A stretch of 64,000 nucleotides of DNA from Streptomyces asoensis (GCF_016860545.1 NZ_BNEB01000005.1:930001-994000); one strand, 5' to 3'; shown: positions 50,794 to 59,658, counted from the first letter of the stretch. Notes: generated from the sequence alone by a model not told the origin. Numbers and translations are program-made.

Positions 50794-52227
50794 TCAGGCG
50801 GCCGTCCGCCGCCCCCGCCGGTGCGCGATCTCGCCGAGGACGACGTCCACGGCGAGGAACCCAACCAGCGGAATGCCGAGCAGCGGGACGAACCAGCCGA
50901 GCACGGCGACCGTCGCCATCAGCGGGACCAGGACGTACGGCGGGACCTGCGCCCAGGCGCCGCGCGGGATCGGACGGCCGAAGGAGGAACCACGTCCGCG
51001 CTGCCACCACATGCGGTAGCCCCACACGATCAGCAGGACCAGGGACGCCGCGAGGAGCATCAGCGCGAGCTGGTTGGCCAGGCCGAACAGGACGCCGGTG
51101 TGCAGGTCGATGCCCCAGCGGGTCAGCTTGGCGAGCAGCGGGTGGTCGTCGAAGCGCAGGACGTCGGTCACCTTCCCGGTGGCCGGGTCGACGGCCACCG
51201 CGTCCTGCTTCTCGGGCCAGCTGCGCTGGACCTGCTTGACCACGTACGCGGTGGAGGCGTCGGCCGGCGGGACGATCTCGACCGGGTCGCCCAGCCCCTC
51301 GGCGCGCGCGGCGGCGAGCACCGCGTCGAGGCCGACACCGTGCTCGCCGTCCCCGCCCGCGCCGGAGGCCGCGTCGTGACCCGCGTGCTCGCCGCCGCCG
51401 GTGGCCGCCGAGACCGAGGGGGTGGCCTGGCCGAGGGAGGTGCGCAGGACGTCGATGTTGGCGCCGGCATAGGTGGACCAGGTCAGTCCGGTCGCCGACA
51501 GGAAGATGAAGCCGGCCGCCGCCCAGACGCCGACGGTGCCGTGCAGGCCCAGGGTGCGGCGCCTTCCCTGGGTGGCGCGGACCTTGCGCAGGGCGCGGCG
51601 GCGGGAGAACCAGAGCACCAGACCGCCGCCCGCGATCACCCACAGCCAGCTGGCGGCGAGTTCGCTGTAGAGCCGGCCGTTCTCGCCGAGGTGCAGGTCA
51701 CGGTGGAACTCGTCGATCCAGGTACGCAGGGGCAGCGCGCCGGTCGAGCCGTACTGTTCGAGGGAACCGCGCACTTCGGCGGTGTAGGGGTCGACGAAGA
51801 CGGCGAGGGTGTGGCCGGCGCCGACGCCCTCGACGCCGGAGAGCATCACACGGGTGCTGGCGTCGTCCTCGGGCGAGGGGCGCACGGCCGAGACCGTGCC
51901 CTCGGGGTGGGCCTTGCGGGCGGCGTCCACCTGCTGGGAGACGGGCAGCTTCGTGTCGCCGGCGGGCACGGTCATCTCGTGCGCGTAGACGAGCTTCTCG
52001 GCCTGGAAGGCTCCCGCGTACAGGAATCCGGTGACGGCGGCGACCAGCAGGAACGGGGCGACGAACACGCCGGCGTAGAAGTGCAGCCGCAGCACGAGCG
52101 GGCGCAGCGGGGCCCAGGGGCCGCGGGACTTCGGCGCGGGGGCCGCCGTCCGCGGATCCTCGTCCGAGGGCTGCCCTTCCGCCGGAGCGGGGCCGGGGGC
52201 GGGGGAGGTCGGGGGTGCGGTGGACAT
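50794..52227 (-). CDS. PepSY-domain membrane protein
   Basis: 477 residues from the ATG complementary to 52225-52227; the longer open frame to 52356 crosses the promoter. After a Pro-rich cytoplasmic tail come membrane helices at about 38-60, 150-170, 200-220, 380-400 and 430-460 enclosing two PepSY modules. Landmarks: LRLHFYAGVFVAPFLLVAAVTGFLY, EFHRDLHLG, LHGTVGVWAAAGFIFLSATGLTW, GIDLHTGVLFG, the paired His being the heme-type ligands of PepSY_TM (PiuB/FhuF-linked) reductases. May act in ferric-siderophore or periplasmic reduction; no iron box is seen. Confidence 0.9.
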   Translation of the reverse strand: MSTAPPTSPAPGPAPAEGQPSDEDPRTAAPAPKSRGPWAPLRPLVLRLHFYAGVFVAPFLLVAAVTGFLYAGAFQAEKLVYAHEMTVPAGDTKLPVSQQVDAARKAHPEGTVSAVRPSPEDDASTRVMLSGVEGVGAGHTLAVFVDPYTAEVRGSLEQYGSTGALPLRTWIDEFHRDLHLGENGRLYSELAASWLWVIAGGGLVLWFSRRRALRKVRATQGRRRTLGLHGTVGVWAAAGFIFLSATGLTWSTYAGANIDVLRTSLGQATPSVSAATGGGEHAGHDAASGAGGDGEHGVGLDAVLAAARAEGLGDPVEIVPPADASTAYVVKQVQRSWPEKQDAVAVDPATGKVTDVLRFDDHPLLAKLTRWGIDLHTGVLFGLANQLALMLLAASLVLLIVWGYRMWWQRGRGSSFGRPIPRGAWAQVPPYVLVPLMATVAVLGWFVPLLGIPLVGFLAVDVVLGEIAHRRGRRTAA

Positions 52228-52342
52228 GGGTGGGCTTCTCCGAGGGCAGGGGACGGGAGCGGGAACAGCGCCGCGGGGAGGGCGTCCGGCCGTGACGCAC
52301 CAGTAGTCGGAAGGCGGCGGCGCCGAGTTCCCGGCACGTTCG

Positions 52343-52356
52343 GTGACCTGGGTCAC
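52343..52356. promoter_or_regulatory. GTGA-N6-TCAC palindrome (Crp-like)
   Basis: GTGACCTGGGTCAC fits the GTG-N8-CAC form bound by Streptomyces Crp-type regulators. It lies between the divergent PepSY and deformylase genes, 30 bp upstream of def. Confidence 0.4.
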
Positions 52357-52385
52357 ACGTGCTCACCTCGTGGGATGCTGGCCCG

Positions 52386-53030
52386 ATGTCATCTCCCATC
52401 CCCCGCGCGCCCCTTGCCGAGCGGATCGAGGAACTCCTCGCCCCCGGTGGCCCGTTGCCCATCGTCGCGGCCGGCGACCCCGTCCTGCGGACCGGCACGG
52501 AGCGCTACGACGGCCAGCTCGAACCCGCCCTGCTGGCGCGGTTCGTGGAGGCCCTGCGCACCACCATGCACGCGGCGCCGGGTGTCGGTCTGGCCGCTCC
52601 GCAGGTCGGGGTGGAACTGCGGATCGCCGTCATCGAGGACCCGGCGCCGGTGCCGCAGGAGATGCGGCTGGTCCGCGGCCGGGTGCCCCAGCCGTTCCGG
52701 GTGCTCGTCAACCCGTCCTACGAGGCGGCCGGTCCGGCCCGCGCCGCATTCTTCGAGGGCTGTCTGAGCGTGCCGGGCTACCAGGCGGTGGTGGCCCGGC
52801 ACGCCGAGGTGCGGCTGACCGGCTCGGACGAGCACGGCCGGCCGCTGGACGAGGTGTTCGGCGGCTGGCCCGCCCGGATCGTCCAGCACGAGACGGACCA
52901 TCTCGACGGCGTGCTCTACCTCGACCGGGCCGAGCCGCGCTCGCTCTGCGCCAACCAGGCCGTGCTCGAGCGCTGGACGCAGCCCACGGCCGAGGAGGCG
53001 GCGCGGGCGCTGGGCTTCGAACTGCCCTGA
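52386..53030 (+). CDS. def: Peptide deformylase
   Basis: 214 residues from the ATG at 52386 (an ATG at 52359 is in frame but has no ribosome-binding site). All three deformylase motifs are intact: GVGLAAPQVGV, EGCLSVPGYQA (zinc Cys) and QHETDHLDGVLY (HExxH-type zinc site). Removes the formyl group from nascent N-termini. Streptomyces carry several def paralogues; this is probably an accessory copy. Confidence 0.95.
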   Translation: MSSPIPRAPLAERIEELLAPGGPLPIVAAGDPVLRTGTERYDGQLEPALLARFVEALRTTMHAAPGVGLAAPQVGVELRIAVIEDPAPVPQEMRLVRGRVPQPFRVLVNPSYEAAGPARAAFFEGCLSVPGYQAVVARHAEVRLTGSDEHGRPLDEVFGGWPARIVQHETDHLDGVLYLDRAEPRSLCANQAVLERWTQPTAEEAARALGFELP

Positions 53031-53055
53031 GCGGGGGCCCGGCCGGCCGTCCCGG

Positions 53056-54474
53056 TCAGCTGTCCCTGAGCGCCTCCAGCAGCCTCAGCCACACCTCGCT
53101 GAGGGTGGGGTAGGACGGGACGGCGTGCCAGAGCCGGGCGACGGGCACCTGGCCGACGACGGCGACGGTCGCGGAGTGGATCAGTTCGCCGACCCCCGGG
53201 CCGACGAAGGTGACCCCGAGCAGGATCTCCCGTTCCAGGTCGACGACCATCCGGGCGCGTCCGTTGTAGCCCTCCGCGTACAGACCCGCCCCGGCCACCG
53301 AGGACATGTCGACGTCGACGGCCCGCACCCGGTGTCCGGCCGCTTCCGCCTCGGCGAGCGAGAGGCCGACGGCGGCCGCCTCCGGGTCGGTGAAGACGAC
53401 CTGCGGGACGCACTCGTGGTCCGCGGTGGCGGCGTGGGCGCTCCACGGGTCGCTCTGCGGCAGGTCGGTGCCGGCGGCGCGGGCGACGATGGCGGCGCCC
53501 GCGATCCGCGCCTGGTACTTGCCCTGGTGGGTGAGGAGGGCGCGGTGGTTGACGTCGCCCACCCCGTACAGCCAGTCGGTGCCGGTGACGCGCAGGCTGT
53601 CGTCGACGTCGAGCCAGGAGCCGGGGGTCAGGCCGACCGTCTCCAGCCCGATGTCGTCGGTGCGCGGGGCACGGCCGACCGCGAAGAGGATCTCGTCGGC
53701 CTCGATGCGTTCGCCGGTGTCGGTGACGACCACGACGACACCGTCGGTGCGGCTCACCGACGCCACCGAGGTGCCGGTGCGCACGTCCGCCCCGGCCTCG
53801 GTGAGCGCCGCGGCGACCAGTTCTCCGGCGAACGGCTCCATCCGGTCGAGCAGGCCCTTGCCCCGCACCAGCAGGGTGACCTGCGAGCCGAGCGCCTGCC
53901 AGGCGGTGGCCATCTCGGTGGCGACGACTCCCCCGCCGACCACGACGAGCCGGCCGGGCGCCGAGCGGGCGCTGGTGGCCTCCCGGCTGGTCCAGGGCCC
54001 GACCTCGGAGAGGCCGGGCAGGCCGGGCAGGGCGGCGCGGGTGCCGGTGGCGACGACGACCGCGTGGCGGGCCGTGAGCACCTTGTCCCCGACCGTCACC
54101 GTGCGCGGGCCGGTCAGTCTGCCGTGGCCGCGGTGGAGATCCGCGCCGATGCTCTTGATCCACTCGACCTGGCCGTCGTCCGTCCAGTCGCCGGTGAACC
54201 AGTTGCGGCGGGCGAGGACCGCCGCCGTGTCCAGCGGGCCCTGCACCGCCTCGCGCAGGCCGGGCAGCCTGCGGGCGTCCGCGCGGGCGATGACCGGGCG
54301 CAGCAGGGCCTTGCTGGGCATGCACGCCCAGTACGAGCACTCGCCGCCGACCAGTTCGCTCTCCACGACCGCGGTGGTGAGGCCGGCCGCACGGGTGCGG
54401 TCGGCGACGTTCTCCCCCACGGGCCCGGCCCCGAGCACCACGACGTCGTACACGTTGGTTTCCGATTCCGTCAT
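53056..54474 (-). CDS. FAD/NAD pyridine nucleotide-disulfide oxidoreductase
   Basis: 472 residues from the ATG complementary to 54472-54474. Class I flavoprotein disulfide reductase: FAD motif VVVLGAGPVGENVADR, redox pair in GGECSYWACMPSKALLRP (CX4C), NAD motif LVVVGGGVVATEMATAW, FAD motif GVGDVNHRALLTHQGKYQ, and interface His-Glu in HAVPSYPTLSEVW. The last has a PSY insert relative to the HAHPTLSE of lipoamide dehydrogenases, so it is not a standard Lpd; it resembles the mercuric-reductase-like subgroup without a MerA N-terminal domain. Divergent from the thioredoxin gene, so a role in thiol redox is likely. Confidence 0.9.
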   Translation of the reverse strand: MTESETNVYDVVVLGAGPVGENVADRTRAAGLTTAVVESELVGGECSYWACMPSKALLRPVIARADARRLPGLREAVQGPLDTAAVLARRNWFTGDWTDDGQVEWIKSIGADLHRGHGRLTGPRTVTVGDKVLTARHAVVVATGTRAALPGLPGLSEVGPWTSREATSARSAPGRLVVVGGGVVATEMATAWQALGSQVTLLVRGKGLLDRMEPFAGELVAAALTEAGADVRTGTSVASVSRTDGVVVVVTDTGERIEADEILFAVGRAPRTDDIGLETVGLTPGSWLDVDDSLRVTGTDWLYGVGDVNHRALLTHQGKYQARIAGAAIVARAAGTDLPQSDPWSAHAATADHECVPQVVFTDPEAAAVGLSLAEAEAAGHRVRAVDVDMSSVAGAGLYAEGYNGRARMVVDLEREILLGVTFVGPGVGELIHSATVAVVGQVPVARLWHAVPSYPTLSEVWLRLLEALRDS

Positions 54475-54524
54475 GGGGTCAGTCTGGTGGGTGGTGTGCG
54501 GGGTGGCCACACGGGTAGGGGCGC

Positions 54525-54551
54525 GGAATACGCGTCCGGACGGCCGTGTTG
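54525..54551 (+). promoter_or_regulatory. SigR-type promoter upstream of thioredoxin
   Basis: GGAAT (54525-54529), exactly 18 bp, GTTG (54548-54551): the consensus recognised by the disulfide-stress sigma factor SigR of Streptomyces. It reads rightward and ends 66 bp before the trx ATG. Confidence 0.8.
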
Positions 54552-54617
54552 TCGCCAACGGCTTCACCCCATGTCAGGCACCCCTGGCAGGAAGCACCGG
54601 GAAGAGGGAATCACGCC

Positions 54618-55022
54618 ATGAGCAGCACCGTGGAGCTCACCAAGGAGAACTTCGACCAGACGGTCACCGACAACGACTTCGTCCTGATCGACTTCTGGGC
54701 GGCCTGGTGCGGTCCGTGCCGGCAGTTCGCCCCGGTCTACGACAAGGCGGCGCAGGAGAACCCGGACCTGGTGTTCGGCAAGGTGGACACCGAGGCGCAG
54801 CCGGAACTGGCCGCGGCCTTCGGTATCCAGTCCATCCCGACGCTGATGATCGTGCGGGACCGCGTCGCCGTGTTCGCCCAGCCGGGCGCCCTGCCCGAGG
54901 CCGCCCTCACGGACGTCATCGGACAGGCGCGCAAGCTCGACATGGACGAGGTCCGCAAGTCGGTCGAGGAGCAGCAGGCGAAGGCCGGCGCGGACGGCAC
55001 CCCGCAGGCCGAGGGCGCCTGA
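54618..55022 (+). CDS. trxA: Thioredoxin
   Basis: 134 residues from the ATG at 54618. Thioredoxin fold with active site FWAAWCGPCRQFAP, cis-Pro in IQSIPTLMIVRD, and a C-terminal ~20-residue Glu/Lys/Ala extension past the usual ~107. The SigR-type promoter upstream predicts induction by diamide-type disulfide stress. Divergent from the flavoprotein reductase-like gene; convergent with the aldehyde dehydrogenase gene. Confidence 0.95.
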   Translation: MSSTVELTKENFDQTVTDNDFVLIDFWAAWCGPCRQFAPVYDKAAQENPDLVFGKVDTEAQPELAAAFGIQSIPTLMIVRDRVAVFAQPGALPEAALTDVIGQARKLDMDEVRKSVEEQQAKAGADGTPQAEGA

Positions 55023-55053
55023 CCGCCCCGGACCTGCCGGGAGGGCGCCGGGC

Positions 55054-56490
55054 CTAGAAGGGGTAAGGCGCCACGTCCCCGCGCACGGTCGTCCAGCGCA
55101 CGTCGGTGAAGGCCTCCAGATTGGCCTCGCCGCCGAAGCGCGCGCCGGTGCCGGAGGCGGCCACCCCGCCGAAGGGCGCGACCGCCTCGTCGTTCACCGT
55201 CTGGTCGTTGATGTGGACGATGCCGGTCGGGATGCGTTCGGCGAGGTCGAGGCCGCTGGCGGGGTCGCGGGTGACGATGCCGAGCGAGAGGCCGTAGGAG
55301 CTGCGCGCGGCCAGGGCCGCCGCCTCGTCGGCCGTGGTGAAGGAGCGGACGGGCGCCACCGGGCCGAACACCTCCTCCGCGTAGGCGGGGGTGTCGTCGT
55401 CGACGCCCGCGAGGACGGTCGGCCGGTAGAAGAGGCTGTCGTGCGTGCCGCCCGCGGCGAGCTTCGCGCCGGCCGCCGTGCTGGCCTCCACCAGGCCGTG
55501 CACCTTGCCGAGTTGGCCGTCGTCGATGAGCGGGCCGAGGTGCACCTGCGCGCGGTGCGGGTCGCCGACGGCGAGGGCGTCGGCCTTCGCGGCGAGCCGC
55601 TCGACGTACTCCTCGTAGAGGGAGGCGTGCACGAGGTGGCGGCCGGTGGTCATGCAGATCTGGCCCTGGTGGAAGAACGAGCCCCAGGCAGCCGTGGAGA
55701 TCACCGCGTCCAGGTCGGCGTCCTCCAGCACGATCAGGGCGGAGTTGCCGCCCAGTTCCAGGTGGGCCCGCTTGAGGTGGCGCCCGGCGGCCTCGCCGAC
55801 CGCCCGTCCGGCGCCGGTGGACCCGGTGAAGGAGATCACCGGCACCCGCGGGTCGGCGACCAGGGCCGCGCCGGTCTCGGCGCCGCCCGGCAGGACGTGC
55901 AGCAGGCCCTCGGGCAGGCCCGCCTGCGCGAAGACCGCGGCCAGCGCCAGACCGCCGCACACCGCCGTGCGCGGGTCCGGCTTGAGGACGACGGCGTTGC
56001 CGAGCGCGAGGGCCGGGGCGACGGAGCGGATCGACAGGATCAGCGGGGCGTTGAACGGGGAGATCACGCCGACGACGCCGACGGGCACCCGGCGGGTGTA
56101 GGAAAGCCGGGGCGCCTCGCTGGGCAGCACCTGGCCTGCCGGGCGGGAGGCGAGGGCCGCGGCCTCGTAGCACTCCTGGGCGGCGACGTGCAGCTCGAAG
56201 TCGGCCTTGCCCGCTATGGAGCCGGACTCGCGCACGATCCACTCGCGCAGTTCGTCCGCGTGCTCCGTGAACAGGTCGCCGGCCTTGCGCAGCACGCCGG
56301 CGCGGACGAAGTGCGGCAGGCGGGCCCACTCGGCCTGTGCCGCGCGGGCGGCCTCGGCGGCCGGGCGGACGTCCTCCGCGCCGGCCAGGAAGACCGTGCC
56401 CAGCGCATCGCCGGTGGCGGGCTCGGTGACGGTGTACCGGGGGCCCGACAGGGTGCGGGACTGCCAGTTCTGGGGGTCGAGCAACGGCAT
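55054..56490 (-). CDS. Aldehyde dehydrogenase, vanillin/benzaldehyde type
   Basis: 478 residues, GGAGAG upstream. Complete ALDH: VGVISPFNAPLILSIRSVAPALALGNAVVLKPD, SFTGSTGAGRAVGEAA, catalytic Glu in LELGGNSALIVLEDADLD and catalytic Cys in HQGQICMTTGRHLVH. This pattern is close to the Vdh/benzaldehyde dehydrogenases of actinomycetes that oxidise vanillin to vanillate and similar aromatic aldehydes to acids. No vanillate demethylase genes are adjacent. Promoter and inverted repeat at 56651-56670. Confidence 0.93.
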   Translation of the reverse strand: MPLLDPQNWQSRTLSGPRYTVTEPATGDALGTVFLAGAEDVRPAAEAARAAQAEWARLPHFVRAGVLRKAGDLFTEHADELREWIVRESGSIAGKADFELHVAAQECYEAAALASRPAGQVLPSEAPRLSYTRRVPVGVVGVISPFNAPLILSIRSVAPALALGNAVVLKPDPRTAVCGGLALAAVFAQAGLPEGLLHVLPGGAETGAALVADPRVPVISFTGSTGAGRAVGEAAGRHLKRAHLELGGNSALIVLEDADLDAVISTAAWGSFFHQGQICMTTGRHLVHASLYEEYVERLAAKADALAVGDPHRAQVHLGPLIDDGQLGKVHGLVEASTAAGAKLAAGGTHDSLFYRPTVLAGVDDDTPAYAEEVFGPVAPVRSFTTADEAAALAARSSYGLSLGIVTRDPASGLDLAERIPTGIVHINDQTVNDEAVAPFGGVAASGTGARFGGEANLEAFTDVRWTTVRGDVAPYPF

Positions 56491-56650
56491 GAAAGCTCTC
56501 CGATCGGGGTCCCGCGGGACTCACGGCTCTCACGGGGGGAGGGGAGGTCCCGGGTGGTCGGCCGCCGGTTCTGCGACGGCGGCGTGGCGGGATGCGGTGA
56601 TCCGGCGCAGCCGGGGGTGCTGCACCGATGGTCGGACACATCTCCATCTG

Positions 56651-56670
56651 GTTGAGCGTGCAACATCCTA
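56651..56670 (-). promoter_or_regulatory. Promoter/operator for aldehyde dehydrogenase
   Basis: Minus-strand -10 TAGGAT (complement of 56665-56670) with an inverted repeat GTTG-N6-CAAC (56651-56664) immediately downstream over the predicted start point. A repressor, possibly IclR-like, is suggested but none is adjacent. Confidence 0.5.
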
Positions 56671-57066
56671 GTCATGTCGCCGGCACATCGGGACGTCCGG
56701 TGGCCCGCCGGTTCCTGCGCCTGCCCCCCGAACAACACACGCCAGCACGGCCGAACGAAGGCCGACGGGACCAAGTCCCGCGAGATGGGCCGGACATCAC
56801 CAGCGACAAGGCTCAACCGACTTCTGCAACAGCGCACTTGACCGGGCACACCGAGTCCCGATCGGGCGACGCCCCACCGCGCGCAGGGCGCGTTCGGTCT
56901 CGTGGGGGCGGGGGTGGGGTGGGGGTTCGGCGGGCGGGCGGGTGGCGTCGGGACCGCGCGGCGGGCGTCCGCGTCGTCCGGCGGCCGGGCGGGCGGCGGG
57001 CCCGCGGGGCCGCTGCCGGTGATGCAGACCGTCGCACGCATGGCACGCCTCCCCTGCGACCGTAGT
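56671..57066. other. Intergenic region with G-quadruplex-forming tract
   Basis: About 400 bp between the dehydrogenase promoter and the 3' end of the LacI gene. No convincing gene; open frames are Arg/Gly-rich shadows. At 56904-56925 four runs of 4-5 Gs separated by single bases (GGGGG, GGGGG, GGGG, GGGGG) form a textbook G-quadruplex motif on the plus strand, followed by more GGG runs to ~56944. Confidence 0.6.
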
Positions 57067-58116
57067 TCAGCTGGAGTCGCGCTGCACCACGGTGGCTCCG
57101 TACGGCTCGTGCGACTCGGGGGCGGCCGCGGGGCTGCGCACCGCCCGGTCGACCAGCGAGGCGAGTTCCCGGCCGGAGGGCAGCTCGATCCGGACCGTGC
57201 TGAGCCGCGGCCGCAGCAGCCGCCCGAGCATCAGGTCGTCGGCGCCGATCACGGCCACGTCCTGGGGAACACGTAAGCCCGCGTCCAGCAGGGCGCGCAT
57301 CAGCAGCATGGCGTACTCGTCGTTGTAGGCGAAGACGGCGTCGAGACCGAGCCCGGGCCACCGGGCGGCGAGGGCGGCCGCGGACTCCTCCGTGTAGGCC
57401 AGGGACAGCTCGGTGACGGTGGCGTCCGAACCGTGCAGGGCCTCGCGCGCGCCGGCGAGGCGGGGCGCGGAGAACATCTCCATGCCCCGCTCCGCGGGCA
57501 CGACCACGCCGATCCGGCGGCGGCCGCGGGCGTACAGGTGCCCTGCGGCGCTGCGGCCGACGTCCGCGTGGTCCAGGGGCACCGCGCGGGCCCCCTCGAC
57601 CGCCTCGGGGCTGAGCGTCACCACGGCCCGGGCGCCGGACCGCTTGAGGACGGCGACGCCCTCGGGGCCGAGGCCGGGACCGGCCACCAGCACGGCGACC
57701 GGCCGCAGTTCGGCCCAGGCCCGGGCCGCGTCGTCGTCGCCCTGCCCGGTGGCGCCGTACTGGACGACGGTGTAGTCGAGGCTGCTGAGCGCCCCCTGGA
57801 AGTCGTGCACGAACTGGGAGTAGAGCGGGCCCGCCGGGACGGGCAGCGTGGGCATCAGGACCATGCGGCTGTGTCCGGCCCGCAGGGCCCGGGCGGCCGC
57901 GTGCGGCACGTACCCGAGCTCCTCGGCCGCGGCGCGGACCCGGCGGCGGGTGGGCTCACTGATACGTACGGCGCCTGCGTTGTTCAGGACGTAGGAGACG
58001 GTCGCGCGGGAGACGCCGGCCAGGCGGGCCACGTCGGCGCTGGTGGGCACGGAGCGCGGCGCCGGCGGCATCGTCGGCGCGGGCGTGTTCGGTATCTGCA
58101 CCATGACGTACGGCAT
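57067..58116 (-). CDS. LacI-family transcriptional regulator
   Basis: 349 residues if started at the ATG complementary to 58114-58116 (an ATG 12 nt downstream is equally possible). LacI HTH at about 27-75 (SADVARLAGVSRATVSYVLNN, ARALRAGHSRMVLM) and a sugar-binding-like domain (VFAYNDEYAMLLMRALLDAG, VIGADDLMLGRLLRPRLSTVRIELPSG). No sugar genes adjoin it. Divergent from the TetR relic with palindrome ACGAACATGTTCGT between. Target unknown. Confidence 0.9.
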   Translation of the reverse strand: MPYVMVQIPNTPAPTMPPAPRSVPTSADVARLAGVSRATVSYVLNNAGAVRISEPTRRRVRAAAEELGYVPHAAARALRAGHSRMVLMPTLPVPAGPLYSQFVHDFQGALSSLDYTVVQYGATGQGDDDAARAWAELRPVAVLVAGPGLGPEGVAVLKRSGARAVVTLSPEAVEGARAVPLDHADVGRSAAGHLYARGRRRIGVVVPAERGMEMFSAPRLAGAREALHGSDATVTELSLAYTEESAAALAARWPGLGLDAVFAYNDEYAMLLMRALLDAGLRVPQDVAVIGADDLMLGRLLRPRLSTVRIELPSGRELASLVDRAVRSPAAAPESHEPYGATVVQRDSS

Positions 58117-58176
58117 CTTGGCAGAAGCCGGGAACGGGCCGTCGCCCGGGGGACACCGAAATCCGATGACCCGTCA

Positions 58177-58190
58177 ACGAACATGTTCGT
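58177..58190. promoter_or_regulatory. Perfect 14-bp palindrome between LacI and TetR relic
   Basis: ACGAACATGTTCGT is perfectly palindromic. It lies 43 bp upstream of the TetR relic start and 61 bp upstream of the LacI start. A second ACGAACA follows at 58207, suggesting the old operator region of the TetR gene. Confidence 0.6.
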
Positions 58191-58232
58191 GACGTACTTG
58201 TCCGGGACGAACACGGTCGCTATTGCGGTGCC

Positions 58233-58936
58233 ATGACCGCACACCCCGACACCCCGCGCAGCCGCCGCGAGCGCCCGGCCAGGCCCGCGCCGACCAGGGA
58301 GGGCATCGTGACCGCCGCCCCGGCCGTGCTGCGCGCCGAAGGGCCGCGCGGGCTGACGATGCGACGCCTGGCCGCGGAACTCGACACCGGCGCGGCCTCG
58401 TTGTACGTGTACGTCCGCGACACGGCGGAGCTGCACGCGGCCGTGCTCGACGAACCGCTCGGCGCGGCGGCCCCCGCCGGGGCGGGGGGGGAAGCCGGCG
58501 CGAGCGGCCGGAGGCGGCGCTCACTTCCTACGCCGGGACGCTCCTCCCGTACCCCGTTCCCGCCCGCCCCGCGCTCGTCTCCCGGCCCGGCGGCCCGCAC
58601 CAGCTGCGCCCGATCGAGACCCTGCCGGCCCTGCTCGACGAGGGCGGGGTACCGCCGGGGCAGGCCGCCCGGGGTGTGGACCTGCTGGTGCGGCACGCCA
58701 CCGCGGCGGCCGCCGAGCACACGGACGGGGCCTGCGGGGAGGACCGGGACGCCCTGCGGCACGCGGTGCGCGAGGCCTCCGGGGAGGCGGACGCCCCCGA
58801 CGCCCCTCGGGAGCGCAGAGTCCGGGCGGCGTCCGGGCGCGCGCGCAGCGGAACGACGCCGTCGGCCCGGGACACCGTCGGCTCAGGGCGCCCTTCGCTC
58901 GGGACGCCGTCCGCTCGGGACACCGTCCGCTCATAG
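58233..58936 (+). pseudogene. TetR-family regulator, frameshifted
   Basis: From the ATG at 58233 the first ~80 codons encode a TetR HTH (REGIVTAAPAVLRAEGPRGLTMRRLAAELDTGAASLYVYV). At the eight-G run 58484-58491 the reading changes: downstream, in the frame one base earlier, the C-terminal ligand domain continues (LTSYAGTLLPYPVPARPALV; GGVPPGQAARGVDLLVRHATAAAAEH) and reads to 58936 with a degenerate repetitive end (PSARDTVGSGRPSLGTPSARDTVRS). The offset equals loss of one base in the G run. The protein should not be made whole, unless slippage in the G run restores it. Confidence 0.72.
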
Positions 58937-58962
58937 TGCTCCGCGGGCCGTGGCCGGTGTCC

Positions 58963-59658
58963 TTACGGCATGCCTCGGAGCACCGGCCCGCTCGCCGGGC
59001 CGCCGGTCACCCCGCTCGTGACCCGGTCGACCAGTTCGCTCCAGCCCGCCTCCAGGCGCGCCGGCGGCAGTCCGCACTGCCGGGTGAGGTGGTGGACGAG
59101 GACCGGGCTGAGGTACCCCATCAGCGTGTGGGCGAGCAGCTCGGCGTCCGCGTCGGGCAGGGCCTCGCGCAGCAGCAGCGCCACATGGCTGTGGTGCACA
59201 CGGCGCGGCGGCACGGAGTACCGGCGGTCCGGGCCGGGCTCCGCCGCCAGTTGCAGGTCCAGTTCGTCGACGGCACGCCGGAGCATGGCGACACCGAACG
59301 CCCTCAGCCGCTCCACCGGCTCCGCGCCCGGCCCCAGGGGCGCGGGACCGGTCAGGAACGCGGCCTGGAAGTTGCGTTCGGAATGGTCGAGGAGCGCGGT
59401 CAGCAGGCCGGTGCGGTCGCCGAAGCGACGGAAGACCGTGCCCTTGCCCACGTTCGCCGCGGCCGCCACGGCCTCCATGGTGACCCCTGCCGCGCCGTGC
59501 TCGGCGATCAGGCGGGCGGCGGCGTCCAGCAGCCTGGCCCGGTTGCGGGCCGCGTCGGCGCGCAGACAGGGCTCGTCACCGGCCGGCCCCAGGTGCAGCA
59601 GTTCGGGCTCGGTCGTGCTCTCCTCGGGCTCGGGACAGGGCGGCAGAACAACGGACAT
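58963..59658 (-). CDS. TetR-family transcriptional regulator
   Basis: 231 residues from the ATG complementary to 59656-59658 (an ATG 18 nt upstream is possible). N-terminal ~35-residue acidic lead, HTH at about 42-88 (ARLLDAAARLIAEHGAAGVTMEAVAAAANVGKGTVFRRFGD), helical ligand domain (VERLRAFGVAMLRRAVDELDLQL). Divergent from an NADPH-dependent FMN reductase gene; two GGACC...GGTCC palindromes between them are likely its operators and give both autoregulation and control of the reductase. Confidence 0.92.
   Translation of the reverse strand: MSVVLPPCPEPEESTTEPELLHLGPAGDEPCLRADAARNRARLLDAAARLIAEHGAAGVTMEAVAAAANVGKGTVFRRFGDRTGLLTALLDHSERNFQAAFLTGPAPLGPGAEPVERLRAFGVAMLRRAVDELDLQLAAEPGPDRRYSVPPRRVHHSHVALLLREALPDADAELLAHTLMGYLSPVLVHHLTRQCGLPPARLEAGWSELVDRVTSGVTGGPASGPVLRGMP

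Noticed and set aside
56628..57065. 145-codon plus-strand frame in the gene-free stretch
   Set aside because: Low-complexity Arg/Gly after residue 80 and no recognisable fold or start signal.
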